Positions 23,807 through 32,322 of a stretch of 33,260 nucleotides of DNA are shown here, piece after piece. The notes under the pieces were generated by a model, which ran no database searches, had not been told where the DNA came from, and saw nothing but the letters and a program-made list of their open reading frames with translations. The first letter of the stretch is position 1; each line of letters starts with the position of its first letter. The position numbers and the translations under genes were made by a program. The DNA comes from Desulfobacterales bacterium (GTDB taxonomy: Bacteria; Desulfobacterota; Desulfobacteria; Desulfobacterales; C00003060), in contig JABXJW010000015.1 of the NCBI GenBank assembly GCA_013375395.1, positions 1 through 33,260 on the forward strand, written 5' to 3'.

Positions 23807-25342
23807 TTGCTTGCCAGGGCTTTGAGCAGCGCTGTTCTCGGCGTTGATGCCTATATCGTCGATGTGGAGGTCGATATCAGGCGCGGTTTGCCGAGTTTTC
23901 ATACAGTAGGTCTGCCTGAGGCTGCTGTCAAGGAAAGCAAAGACCGTGTCAAATCTGCTATTAACAATTCCGGTTACAGATTTCCGGACGATCGGATCAC
24001 CGTCAACCTGGCGCCCGCCGATATCAAGAAGGAAGGAACCGGGTTCGACCTTCCCATAGCCGTCGGCATCCTGGCAGCCACAGGCATTGTACCCCGAAAC
24101 ATACTTTCCGAATACCTTATCCTGGGCGAACTCTCCCTTGACGGACGCATCAAGCCGATCAGGGGCTCACTGCCGGTTGCATTATCAGCCAAAAATTCCG
24201 GTCTTCGCGGCATTATAGTACCAAAGGACAATGCAAAGGAAGCCAGTGTGGTAAACGGCATAGGAGTTCTTCCGGTTGTCAACCTGGCCGAACTGGTGGA
24301 GTTCCTTTGCGGCTTGAGTGCCATACGCGCGGAATCGATCGATGTGCAGAGCATTTTTGAGCAACCCCCATCAGATGACATTGACTTTTCCGAGGTAAGA
24401 GGCCAAGAGCATGCAAAGCGGGCCTTGGAGGTGGCAGCAGCCGGCGGGCATAACATGATTATGATAGGCCCGCCCGGCGCCGGCAAGACCATGCTGGCCA
24501 AGCGTCTGGCCACTATCTTGCCCCCTATCACGTTTGAGGAAGCCATTGAAACGACAAAGGTGTATAGCGTGGTAGGGATGCTGAAAAAGGACCGGGCCTT
24601 GATTACGCAACAGCCCTTTCGCTCCCCGCACCACACCATTTCAGATGCCGGCCTCATAGGCGGGGGTCATATCCCCAGGCCGGGCGAGGTAAGCCTTGCC
24701 CACAACGGAGTTCTTTTCCTCGACGAACTTCCGGAGTTTAAAAAAAATGTACTTGAGGTGCTGCGCCAGCCCATGGAAGACGGCCGCGTAACTATCGCCA
24801 GAGCCCTTACCAGCATCACCTACCCGGCAAGGTTCATGCTGGTGGCTGCCATGAATCCCTGCCCGTGCGGTTACTTTTCCGACCCCAATCATGAGTGCAC
24901 GTGCACTCATGCGAGGATTTATCGGTATCGGTCAAAGGTATCGGGCCCGCTCATGGACCGCATCGACATCCATGTAGAGGTTCCGGCCGTGCGCTATAAG
25001 GATCTTTCCGGTCAGTATGAAGCAGAAAGCTCTGCTGCCGTAAGAAAGCGGGTAAGGCAGGCTCGCGCCATACAGTCTGAAAGGCTCAAACGGACCAAGA
25101 TTCACTGCAATGCCCAGATGACAAACCGGCAGATCAAAAGATATTGCCCCATAGACGGCGATTCCCACAGCCTCCTTGAAACAGCCATCGACAAACTCGG
25201 GCTTTCTGCCAGGGCATTCAACCGGATACTCAAGATCGCAAGGACCATAGCCGATCTTGAGCAAGCCGAGCAGATTGCCGTCCATCATGTCTCAGAAGCG
25301 ATCCAATACCGCAGCCTCGACCGTGCCGGCCTGTTTACCTGA
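23807..25342 (+). CDS. YifB/ComM-type Mg-chelatase-like AAA+ ATPase
   Basis: The 511-residue protein has the N-terminal ChlI-type domain ([39 protein letters not shown]) and an AAA+ core with Walker [15 protein letters not shown] (about 220-233), Walker [12 protein letters not shown], and a C-terminal Mg-chelatase domain with the conserved NPCPCGYF and the [19 protein letters not shown] element. ComM, the best-studied relative, is a branch-migration helicase used in natural transformation; others are unassigned. The start is TTG with GGAGG five bases upstream and no alternative ATG nearby. It is the only plus-strand gene in the first 29 kb. Confidence 0.93.
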   Translation: MLARALSSAVLGVDAYIVDVEVDIRRGLPSFHTVGLPEAAVKESKDRVKSAINNSGYRFPDDRITVNLAPADIKKEGTGFDLPIAVGILAATGIVPRNILSEYLILGELSLDGRIKPIRGSLPVALSAKNSGLRGIIVPKDNAKEASVVNGIGVLPVVNLAELVEFLCGLSAIRAESIDVQSIFEQPPSDDIDFSEVRGQEHAKRALEVAAAGGHNMIMIGPPGAGKTMLAKRLATILPPITFEEAIETTKVYSVVGMLKKDRALITQQPFRSPHHTISDAGLIGGGHIPRPGEVSLAHNGVLFLDELPEFKKNVLEVLRQPMEDGRVTIARALTSITYPARFMLVAAMNPCPCGYFSDPNHECTCTHARIYRYRSKVSGPLMDRIDIHVEVPAVRYKDLSGQYEAESSAAVRKRVRQARAIQSERLKRTKIHCNAQMTNRQIKRYCPIDGDSHSLLETAIDKLGLSARAFNRILKIARTIADLEQAEQIAVHHVSEAIQYRSLDRAGLFT

Positions 25343-25381
25343 ACAAAGGAGAAAAATGGTATCTTTGAAGTATTGACATCT

Positions 25382-25404
25382 CTCCTCGGCGTAAGGAGCG
25401 TTTT
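25382..25404 (+). terminator. Weak hairpin after yifB
   Basis: CTCCT-CGGCGTA-AGGAG is followed by CGTTTTA on the plus strand, 40 bases after the yifB stop. The preceding TTGACATCTCTCCTCGGCGTA also resembles ends of IS200/IS605-type elements, so it could be a degraded solo end instead. Confidence 0.35.
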
Positions 25405-25672
25405 AATGTCCAGCTTTTGCAACCTTTTCGATAACCTTCTGTAATTTTACCGAAACCTCCTCGGCAATATTTCTTGGCTTCTCACTTTGGATTATCTCGA
25501 GAGCAAAAACGGGATTGAGGGCTGAAATACAGGATTTTTTATCGTCGGTTTCATAGACAATGACGTTACAAGGCAAAAGAAGCCCCACGTCAAGATCGGC
25601 CTCCAGAGATCGAAGCGCATATGGTGGGTTGCATGCCCCCAATATCGCATACTTTCTAAAATGCTTTTGAGG
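25403..25672 (-). pseudogene. DUF302 protein, 3' part only
   Basis: The frame ending at 25403 gives 89 codons with a clear DUF302 C-terminus: YAILGACNPPYALRSLEADLDVGLLLPCNVIVYE, then ALNPVFALEII and AEEVSVKLQKVIEKV. It is closed upstream by a TGA at 25673-25675. The -1/+1 frame overlapping there continues as YPIDLKSILES, which could be the preceding DUF302 segment, so a frameshift near the TTTT run around 25660 is likely. The N-terminal third is not recognisable in any frame, so the gene is probably dead. Confidence 0.7.
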
Positions 25673-25869
25673 TCAATAGGGTAAATACAGTATTTCTCTT
25701 CATGAAATGCTGTATTTGGAGATATCGCTTGCAGGCAGCCTAGGGGGGTTAGGCAGGCCATAACAAGTCACAAGGATCAGGTTGTGGGCTTCTATAGATT
25801 AGGGGCAGCTTGGGGACATCCTTAAGAAGAGGAATTGTCCAAAAAAGGGTAAACGGCGCCATATAGTCT

Positions 25870-26040
25870 TCAGGAAACAGGTCGTTCGGATTGCTGATCT
25901 TGACATCCTATGTTCCCCTGGGATTCACTTGCATGCAGCGAGTTGCGTTCATCTCTTTGCTTGGACTTTTTCCAAAACCTTATGATTTGTTCGGCGAATC
26001 GAAAACGCATATCAACGTCCCTATTGCGGCATTCATCCAT
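25870..26040 (-). CDS. 56-residue unrecognised ORF downstream of the riboswitch
   Basis: AAGGAGG lies 11 bases before an ATG at 26040 that opens 56 codons (MDECRNRDVDMRFRF... ending RPVS). I do not recognise the product: it is hydrophilic, basic in the middle (FWKKSKQRDERN), with no membrane segment and two cysteines. It is the first good start codon after the c-di-GMP-type riboswitch, so it is the natural regulated gene, or the 5' stub of one. A second open frame overlaps its end (25780-25910) and contains EDYMAPFTLFW, suggesting a broken longer gene. Confidence 0.45.
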   Translation of the reverse strand: MDECRNRDVDMRFRFAEQIIRFWKKSKQRDERNSLHASESQGNIGCQDQQSERPVS

Positions 26041-26131
26041 TTTAATTTGAACCTCCTTGAGTCACACGCTATCCATACAAAACCCCATCCTCTTCGAGAA
26101 AGAAAATGAGTTCGCCTATTGTATGCTCTAC

Positions 26132-26215
26132 CACCCGTGCAGTCCCGTTGCCCATCATTGTCGGGCCGGAGACTTTGCATCCCGCGCTTTCGGGAGGTTT
26201 GCCTTTTTCACAATG
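26132..26215 (-). promoter_or_regulatory. GEMM-I (cyclic di-GMP-I type) riboswitch aptamer
   Basis: On the minus strand the invariant blocks of the GEMM-I aptamer appear in order: GGCAAACC, a GAAA loop, GGGATGCAAAGTCTCCGGCC, and a short GCCC/GGGC hairpin followed by an ACGGGACTGC receptor-like stretch. The ends CATTGTG (26209-26215) and CACGGGTG (26132-26139) pair to close the P1 stem with one bulged G. GEMM-I riboswitches bind cyclic di-GMP; some deltaproteobacterial members bind 3',3'-cGAMP, and I cannot assign the ligand from the sequence. The segment from here to the ATG at 26040 would be the expression platform; CATACAA and TTGTATG within it can pair. Confidence 0.82.
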
Positions 26216-26343
26216 TCTTATCGTCCTTGTTATCGGAATGTGCGGGACAAGCCTTTAGACTCATTTGGAACTGTTTCACGATAACCCGAGAAAATGCAAT
26301 GATGCGTAATTCGTTGATATTTTGGGCTATTAAACCCAACATC

Positions 26344-26375
26344 CCAGTATTCCAATTGTGAGCGAAGCGAACTAA
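26344..26375. repeat. 32-bp repeat shared with 17872-17903, copy 2
   Basis: Same orientation as copy 1, one mismatch, 13 bases downstream of the OYE-family gene on the minus strand. Confidence 0.8.
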
Positions 26376-26388
26376 CTTTTATATACAC

Positions 26389-28302
26389 TTAGATCCTCAG
26401 TGCCGACTCTGTGGCGCTCCTTAATGCCGAGCCGAGATTTCCGACACAGGCTGCATCCCCCACACCGATGACTTCCTTGATCTTTCCCCTCAGGTCCGTC
26501 AAAAGACTGTTTTCCGGCTCCGGGCAAACAGCCAATATCACCTGGTCTGCCTCAAGCGCAAGCTCTTTTTCGTCTTTGTTTTTGAGACGCACACTATTTT
26601 TTTCAATAGAGGCAACTTGAGTTTCAGTTAAAATGGTCACTCTTTTTTCAGAAAGCCTTGAAAGGAGTCGTTCGCGAGGTATCTTTTTCATCTTGGAAAG
26701 CACTTGAGGCAACATTTCCACTACCGTCAGCTCTTTTTCAGGACCGGCCAGCCAGTCGGCTGTCTCGCAACCGGTATCACCTCCGCCTATAATTACTATC
26801 TTTCGGCCTGGGGCAATTTTTTGCTCATATATCTGCCGGACATCGCAAACCATATCAGATTCAGCACCGGCAATGGCCGGGCGGCCTGCGCGCGAACCCG
26901 TGGCCACAATCACTACGTCCGGACTAAGATCGACAATATCGGAGACTTCGGCTCGACGTTCGAGACAAACCCGGACTTGGGTTTTGCTGAGAGAGTGTCT
27001 CAGATAGCGGAGGAGTTCCGACATTTCTTCTTTAAAAGGCGCAAGACCGGCAAGCCTGGCCTGGCCTCCGAGGGCGGCATCCTTCTCCCACAGCTCCACA
27101 TCGTGTCCTCTCTGTGCGGCTATGATGGCGGCCTGGATACCGGCCGGTCCCCCGCCGGCCACCAGCACCTTCTTTTTTTTCTCAGCAGCAGAGATCTTCA
27201 AGCAATACTCAAGGCCGGCAAAGGGGTTGACCGTGCAGGCTCTTCCCAATTTTGGGACCCCTTTCTGTGCGCAGTCCTCCAGGCAGTAGACGCATCCACG
27301 GATATCGGCTGTCATATCCGATTCAGCCTTTCGGGCAAAATCAGGATCAGCAACCAGGGCACGGGCCATGGCCGCAAAATCAGCCTTCCCCTTGGCAATG
27401 ATGTCATCGGCAATATTCGGTGTATTTATCTTTCCTATGGCCGCCACTGGGATCTTGACCGAGGCCTTGATCTGTGCTGCCAGATCGACCAATGGCCCCG
27501 GCTGGCTCTCGTGTGAAGGGATCGTTACAAACTTGGTCGATTTATTACCCGCGTTGGCCACGATGGCATCAGCCCCCGCTGCCTCGACCAGCACGGCTAT
27601 GTCCTTGGCATCCTCAACAGACAATCCACCTTCGACAAACTCGTCACAGACCAGCTTGATCATCACCGGAAAATCCCGGCTGGCAAACCTTTTCACTTTA
27701 CCGATCAATTCGGTCAGAAACCGGGTACGGTTCTCCAACGACCCTCCCATCTCATCTTTGCGTTTATTTGAAAGCGGAGAAAGGAGCTGTGCAATCAGGT
27801 CGCCGTAGCTCGCCTGGATTTCCACTCCATCGTAGCCGATCTGCCTCGCCCTCTTGGCCCCATTGGCCATAATGTCGATGATCTCGACTGCCTCTTGGGA
27901 AGACATTGCATTTGCCAGAGAAACGACCCAAACATCACCCTTTTTCTTGGCGCCGGGAACCTCTTTTTCAAAAGTCCTCTCCTTTGGATAATTGAGGTGC
28001 ATAAAGGCCCTGGCCCCTTCTGCATGAATGACATCGAGAAGCTCTGATATGCCATTGGCGTATTCTTCGGTGTCAAAGCGAAGTTCTTGAGGGCCTTTGT
28101 AGGCCCTCGGATAATCGAGGCACGGACAGTCCAGTACGATCAAGCCCACGCCGCCTTTGGCCCTGGCCCGATAAAACTCTGCCATCCTCGAGTTAACCTT
28201 GCTCTCAGTAGCGTATTTGGTGGGAAAAAGGGACATGATGATTCTATTCTTGAGACGGCACTCACCTATGCTGCCCGATTCGAAGAGACGGGAAAATTTC
28301 AT
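26389..28302 (-). CDS. Old-yellow-enzyme-family FMN/4Fe-4S/FAD oxidoreductase (2,4-dienoyl-CoA reductase-like)
   Basis: The 637-residue protein has an N-terminal FMN TIM barrel (MKFSRLFESGSIGECRLKNRI; QIGYDGVEIQASYGDLIAQLLSPLSNKR with the substrate/FMN residues; NRTRFLTELIGKV), a cysteine cluster CVYCLEDCAQ...RACTVNP (about 340-365) for a 4Fe-4S cluster, and a C-terminal FAD/NAD(P) domain (VLVAGGGPAGIQAA; KIVIIGGGDTGCETADWLA). This is the FadH/trimethylamine-dehydrogenase architecture, which reduces activated C=C bonds of enoyl compounds; the substrate is not predictable. In the barrel, the usual HxGR-type residues after the GARAFMHLNYPKE strand look altered. The ATG at 28302 is preceded by GGAGGG, so I rejected the longer ORF start. 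Confidence 0.9.
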   Translation of the reverse strand: MKFSRLFESGSIGECRLKNRIIMSLFPTKYATESKVNSRMAEFYRARAKGGVGLIVLDCPCLDYPRAYKGPQELRFDTEEYANGISELLDVIHAEGARAFMHLNYPKERTFEKEVPGAKKKGDVWVVSLANAMSSQEAVEIIDIMANGAKRARQIGYDGVEIQASYGDLIAQLLSPLSNKRKDEMGGSLENRTRFLTELIGKVKRFASRDFPVMIKLVCDEFVEGGLSVEDAKDIAVLVEAAGADAIVANAGNKSTKFVTIPSHESQPGPLVDLAAQIKASVKIPVAAIGKINTPNIADDIIAKGKADFAAMARALVADPDFARKAESDMTADIRGCVYCLEDCAQKGVPKLGRACTVNPFAGLEYCLKISAAEKKKKVLVAGGGPAGIQAAIIAAQRGHDVELWEKDAALGGQARLAGLAPFKEEMSELLRYLRHSLSKTQVRVCLERRAEVSDIVDLSPDVVIVATGSRAGRPAIAGAESDMVCDVRQIYEQKIAPGRKIVIIGGGDTGCETADWLAGPEKELTVVEMLPQVLSKMKKIPRERLLSRLSEKRVTILTETQVASIEKNSVRLKNKDEKELALEADQVILAVCPEPENSLLTDLRGKIKEVIGVGDAACVGNLGSALRSATESALRI

Positions 28303-28386
28303 ATTATCCCTCCATAACCCGGATAACCCGGAACCAAACAAGAATAGCTTAAGACTTAGAAAATAAAGTCAAATCTAACTCGAACA

Positions 28387-28509
28387 AGTGCCTAAAGTGA
28401 ACTAAAGTTAAAAGTGCCTAAAGTTAAGGAATGCGCTTTCAGCGCAACCTGTTTTTAAGACTGACCACGCCGAAGGCGTGCACATTAACTTTAGCTCACT
28501 TTAGACACT
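28387..28509. repeat. Nested palindromic element (25-bp inverted repeat with two inner hairpins)
   Basis: AGTGCCTAAAGTGAACTAAA... (28387-28411) is inverted at 28485-28509 with two mismatches. Inside lie GCGCTTTCAGCGC (28434-28446) and CACGCCGAAGGCGTG (28467-28481), giving a cloverleaf-like fold. Partial extra copies of the arm follow to 28529. Confidence 0.8.
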
Positions 28510-28593
28510 TTAGGCACTTTAGCTCACTTTTTGTTGAACATGGCAAAAATTTTCTGCCGGAAAAAACACGAACTTCATAACTAAGGGCTACGC

Positions 28594-29100
28594 CTAACCC
28601 TCCTGGACATGCCTTATCAGGTGGCCCAGTTCAGGGAAGATGAGTTCTTTGCACGCGAGTTTGCACGCCTTGATACTTCCCGGCATGCAAAAGAGGAGAG
28701 TTTGACCGATAATACCTGCCGTGGCCCGTGACAGCAGGGCGGCAGACTCAATTTCTTCATAGCTTAGCTGGCTAAAGAGGGGGCCGAAGGCGGTCAGTTC
28801 TTTGGTGAACATGGGCCGGACCGCCTCAATGGTCACATCAGCAGGGCCGATTCCGGTACCGCCGGTCACGAGGATCGCATGAGGGTTGTGATCGTAAATG
28901 ACCGTGCGGATCTTGTCGGCGATCCTGTCTTTATCGTCAGGCACCACCTGATGAAAGACAACGCCGTGGCCCTTTTTCTCGGCTTGCTTCCTTATCCAGT
29001 GCCCGCTCTTGTCATCGGCGAGGCTGCGAGTGGTAGAGACCGTAAGGATGGCAAGGTTCAGTGACTTTGGTGTCCCGGCTTTGTGTTCTTTGGTACTCAT
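28594..29100 (-). CDS. MoaB/MogA-family molybdenum cofactor protein
   Basis: The 168-residue protein shows the MPT-binding fold: LAILTVSTTRSLADDKSGHWI (about 16-36), the conserved LVTGGTGIGPADVTIEAVRPMF with the GGTG and D residues (about 79-100), and FCMPGSIKACKLA near the C-terminus. MoaB/MogA proteins adenylylate molybdopterin before metal insertion, so molybdenum or tungsten enzymes are expected in the cell. The length fits MoaB. I chose the ATG at 29100, because the longer ORF begins with TTG and has no family residues before MSTKEHK. No clear ribosome binding site is visible. It stands alone among repeats. Confidence 0.9.
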   Translation of the reverse strand: MSTKEHKAGTPKSLNLAILTVSTTRSLADDKSGHWIRKQAEKKGHGVVFHQVVPDDKDRIADKIRTVIYDHNPHAILVTGGTGIGPADVTIEAVRPMFTKELTAFGPLFSQLSYEEIESAALLSRATAGIIGQTLLFCMPGSIKACKLACKELIFPELGHLIRHVQEG

Positions 29101-29175
29101 GGGCGGAACCGTTCTTGAGTTTCTTATAGGTGTATGACCTGAGTAATTGTGCTGTTTCTTGCACAACGTTGTCAA

Positions 29176-29495
29176 GAGGAAAAACTTTTCAAGGGGCTGT
29201 TGACATCCCAGGAGGACACCGGTATTTGAATTGTAATGATCTCAAAATCGCGAAGCCACAAGAAATAGTGTCGTGACAACAAACAAGACGTCAAAAAGGC
29301 TCAAACAAAGTCAAAAGAAAAGCTGGTTCAGGAGGTTTTTGGAGCGTCTGGCCAAACACAACCGGCAAAGCGGCGGCCAGGTGTGTGCTGCTTGAAAGAT
29401 CAGATCTAAAGGCGCCGGTGGGCGCTAAAGAGGTCATTAGTCACTGGTCATTGGTAAATAGTTATTGACTAATGTCCAACAGTTGGGAGGGCCCT
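29176..29495. other. Intergenic gap before the HDAC-family gene
   Basis: About 320 bases without a supportable gene. The only structure I can name is the GGTCATTAGTCACTGGTCATTGG repeat at 29432-29456, a third copy of the repeat in the ntrY-ntrX gap. The HDAC promoter should be here. Confidence 0.5.
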
Positions 29496-30542
29496 ATGTC
29501 CTCAAGCACAGGCATCATTCGCGACGACCTTTACAAAGAGCATCTTTCCGGCCTTCCTCATGTTGAAAGCCCGCAGCGCCTTCAGGTCGTTTATGACATG
29601 CTGGATCAGGCCGATATGGCGGGGAGATTTGTTGCCATCTCCCCTCGTGCCGCTATCCACGACGAACTGGCATGGGTCCACAGCGAGTCTTATATCCAAA
29701 GGGTCACCGGCACGGACGGCAAGCCTCAGGTGTCGCTCGATCCCGACACCCAGGCGACGGCATTATCGTATCAGGCGGCCAAACTGGCGGCCGGCGGCCT
29801 GTTCTCCCTCATCGACAAGATCTTTGAAGGCACGGTACAAAATGGTTTTGCCCTGGTAAGACCACCCGGACATCATGCAGAAAAAGACCGGGCCATGGGG
29901 TTTTGTCTCTTCAACAATGTGGCACTTGGCGCCCGTTATGCCATGAATACTTATTCAGTGATTAAGGTCCTCATCGTAGACTGGGACTTACACCATGGCA
30001 ATGCCACCCAGCACACCTTTTACGAAGACCCTGCCGTCCTCTATTTTTCCACCCACCAGTTTCCCTACTATCCCGGAAGCGGCAACCTGAGGGAAGTAGG
30101 CAGTGGGGACGGCACGGGATTTACCGTCAATGTCCCCCTGCAACCTGGACATGGAGACGCTGAGTTTTACCAGATCTTCAAACAAATCCTTTGCCCGATT
30201 GCTGCCGCCTTCAAGCCAGAGTTTATCCTTGTATCTGCCGGCTTTGACACCTACGTCGAAGATCCCCTCGGGGGAATGCGGGTAACCCCAAAGGGCTATG
30301 CATCATTCACGCGTATCATAATGGACCTCGCAAATACGTATTGCTCCGGGAAGCTCGCTATCACACTGGAGGGGGGCTACCATTTGGGAGGGCTGCGCGA
30401 GTCAGTAAAGGCCGTGCTGAAGGAGCTTGCACAGGAAAGTGTGCTCACAAAAGGGGATCTTGAATCCCTTGAACAGGCGAGCGCACCTCCCATTATAGAA
30501 GAAGTGCTCCGGGTTCAAAAACCTTACTGGCCTTCTTTATAA
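29496..30542 (+). CDS. Histone-deacetylase-family amidohydrolase (class II HDAC/acetylpolyamine type)
   Basis: The 348-residue protein has the HDAC fold motifs: RPPGHHAEKDRAMGFCLFNNVALGA with the catalytic His-His pair, VLIVDWDLHHGNATQHTFY with the zinc-binding Asp and His, and ILVSAGFDTYVEDPLGGM with the second zinc Asp; a C-terminal EGGYHLGGL follows. Bacterial members deacetylate acetylated polyamines, lysines or small amides; the substrate is unknown. I chose the ATG at 29496 because GGGAGG lies five bases before it, while the ATG at 29472 has no ribosome binding site. It is the only plus-strand gene in this part and appears to be alone in its transcript. Confidence 0.92.
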   Translation: MSSSTGIIRDDLYKEHLSGLPHVESPQRLQVVYDMLDQADMAGRFVAISPRAAIHDELAWVHSESYIQRVTGTDGKPQVSLDPDTQATALSYQAAKLAAGGLFSLIDKIFEGTVQNGFALVRPPGHHAEKDRAMGFCLFNNVALGARYAMNTYSVIKVLIVDWDLHHGNATQHTFYEDPAVLYFSTHQFPYYPGSGNLREVGSGDGTGFTVNVPLQPGHGDAEFYQIFKQILCPIAAAFKPEFILVSAGFDTYVEDPLGGMRVTPKGYASFTRIIMDLANTYCSGKLAITLEGGYHLGGLRESVKAVLKELAQESVLTKGDLESLEQASAPPIIEEVLRVQKPYWPSL

Positions 30543-30562
30543 AGCTGAAAGTTGAACGCCCG

Positions 30563-30618
30563 GCATCATTTTGGCCTTATGAAATAAACAGAATGAAACA
30601 GGCTGAAACGGCGGTTAA
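30563..30618 (+). repeat. Composite intergenic repeat, module A, copy 2
   Basis: Second copy of the 56-bp block at 17410-17465. A degenerate inverted copy of its first 20 bases lies around 30877-30896, so an extra element seems inserted between modules A and B here. Confidence 0.8.
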
Positions 30619-30652
30619 GTTTGTAACAATTTAGGTCTTTGGAAATACGGTC

Positions 30653-30859
30653 GCTGCAATGACAATCAAATTTTGAACCGTGTAAAACTCGGGCCTAAGT
30701 GAGCCTAGAGAACGAACTGCATTCACTTGTTAAATCGAACCAGGAAAATTCGCTCTTTTTGAGCAGTTAAGTGCGGTCCCTCCAGTTACCCGTTCTTTCT
30801 CAAAGCTCACTAAGCCCCTCAGACAGTTACCCGGTTCAAAATTTGATTGTCATTGCAGC
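30653..30859. repeat. 28-bp perfect inverted repeat inside the copy-2 element
   Basis: 30653-30680 (GCTGCAATGACAATCAAATT...) is exactly inverted at 30832-30859. Weaker pairing continues inwards (TAAGTGAGC against GCTCACTAAG), so most of 30563-30896 is a large imperfect palindrome. No ORF is convincing. Confidence 0.85.
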
Positions 30860-31042
30860 TCCCTCGAATCCGATTGTTTCATAAGGCAAAAATGATACTT
30901 AGATTTTAATTTGTGTGTAACTACTCAGGTTGTCGGGTTCACGGTTGGCGTATCGCAAAAACCGCATAAACTCCGCATTCATCGCTCTCTAACCTTGAAC
31001 CTTGAACCGTGAACCTTGGAACTTTGAACCTGAGGAGTTACA

Positions 31043-31134
31043 GCTGTTCTTTCTTTACGCTCACTTGGACGCGAGTTTTACACGAATTAAAATTTGATCG
31101 CCGTTGAAGCCGCCAGCCTTTCAAAAGGCTAAAT
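31043..31134 (+). repeat. Composite intergenic repeat, module B, copy 2
   Basis: Second copy of the 92-bp block at 17589-17680. Just before it lies a run of CTTGAAC/GTGAACC heptamers (30991-31030). The whole 30543-31209 gap is filled by this repeat element. Confidence 0.85.
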
Positions 31135-31209
31135 TCTTACAGTTTTTTGAGTTTCTTCCGTGCATAACCCTGAAGCGAAGCGCCAGGGTCAATTGCTGAA
31201 TTGTTACCT

Positions 31210-31641
31210 TCACTTTAAGCCCGTGTTTCCTACGGTGCGAACCTCCATGGCCCTGGGGGGACAGGCCGGCACGCAAAGGCCGCATACGCTGCATCTCTTG
31301 TGATCGAAAACAACGTTCATCTCCGGCCGCACGATGGACAGAGCAGCTGTGGGACAAACTGCAATACAGGCTCCGCAGTGTGTGCACTTCGCCTTGTTAC
31401 GCTTGATGTCCTGGCCGACCGGCTGCACCTGCACACCATGCTCTTTCAGGTATTGAACCCCTTTGTTGAAGTTCTTTCTGGTCCCGGACAGCTCCATGAC
31501 CATGACCCCTTCCTTGCGGGGCAGGATGGTCGCCTTAAGAATGTTGAATGTTAGGTTGAAGTCACTGGCAAGGAAACAAACGATCGCTTTTTCAACTTCC
31601 GTCTTTGGAAACCGAAGCACAAGCATTCTGGAATACATCAT
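31210..31641 (-). CDS. NIL-domain ferredoxin (two 4Fe-4S clusters)
   Basis: The 143-residue protein combines an N-terminal NIL domain (residues about 5-75, LRFPKTEVEKAIVCFLASDFNLTFNILKATILP), the small ligand-sensing domain also found in methionine ABC transporters, with a 2[4Fe-4S] ferredoxin domain: CTHCGACIAVCPTAAL and CSVCGLCVPACPPRAM, both complete CxxCxxCxxxCP motifs. Such proteins are common in sulfate reducers and methanogens and are linked to homocysteine and sulfur transfer in anaerobes. AGAGGTG precedes the ATG-ATG pair at 31641. A hairpin with ACCCTG/CAGGGT arms around AAGCGAAGCG lies about 20-40 bases after the stop. Confidence 0.92.
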   Translation of the reverse strand: MMYSRMLVLRFPKTEVEKAIVCFLASDFNLTFNILKATILPRKEGVMVMELSGTRKNFNKGVQYLKEHGVQVQPVGQDIKRNKAKCTHCGACIAVCPTAALSIVRPEMNVVFDHKRCSVCGLCVPACPPRAMEVRTVGNTGLK

Positions 31642-31675
31642 TACACCTCTATAAAATCGTGCAGCGATTTCATAA

Positions 31676-32320
31676 CTACTGATGCTGCGATTGCCTATAA
31701 ACGTAGAACATCCGTTGCAGGGCGGTAAAATTCGTCAATAAAGCAAGGACAAAAAGCCCGACTGGAAGTTGCTCGGTCAGCAATATGATGGTCAAAATAA
31801 TAAATCGTTCCAAACGCGTGAAAAACCCCACTCTACATGAGATTTCCAGCCCCTCGGCTCTGGCGCGGGCATAACTGACCATCAATGAGCCCACCAAGGT
31901 TAGAAATGTAAACAGCTCCAGGATGTGGCGGTCATGAAGGATGGACCAGCAAAAGATACCAAAGAGAACAACTACCTCTGAATATCGGTCTATGAAGGAG
32001 TCCAGGAAGGCGCCGAACCGTGTCTCAAGACCTGCTGTTCGGGCCAGGGCGCCGTCCAGGGCGTCAAAAGGGCCGGAGAAAAGAAGCAACCAACCGCCGT
32101 AATAGATATGGCCTGCTGCTATAAGCGCTCCGGAAGCGGATGCGGCAAAGAAACCGATCACGGAAAGGAGGTTGGGTTGCACTCCCAGGCGGGCCAGCAA
32201 ACGAGCAAGAGGGTCAAGTATGACGTCTGCCCAACTTTTCACCCAGACCGTCAGTGTCCAGTACTCACCGTCTATTCGTGGAGCTGCCGGACCTTCATCC
32301 CTGTCCTCAGGCGCATTCAA
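31676..32320 (-). CDS. CDP-alcohol phosphatidyltransferase family membrane protein
   Basis: The product (214 residues) has the family active-site motif DALDGALARTAGLETRFGAFLDSFIDRYSE, that is DxxDGxxAR-x8-GxxxDxxxD with all four aspartates, and several hydrophobic segments (around 52-72, 75-85, 115-130, 140-155 and 170-200). These integral membrane enzymes transfer a phosphatidyl group from CDP-diacylglycerol to an alcohol acceptor. The start is TTG, with AGAGAGG upstream, immediately following the stop of an inositol-3-phosphate synthase remnant. That neighbour suggests inositol phosphate as original acceptor, but the specificity is inference and the partner gene is now broken. Confidence 0.88.
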   Translation of the reverse strand: MNAPEDRDEGPAAPRIDGEYWTLTVWVKSWADVILDPLARLLARLGVQPNLLSVIGFFAASASGALIAAGHIYYGGWLLLFSGPFDALDGALARTAGLETRFGAFLDSFIDRYSEVVVLFGIFCWSILHDRHILELFTFLTLVGSLMVSYARARAEGLEISCRVGFFTRLERFIILTIILLTEQLPVGLFVLALLTNFTALQRMFYVYRQSQHQ

Positions 32321-32322
32321 CC

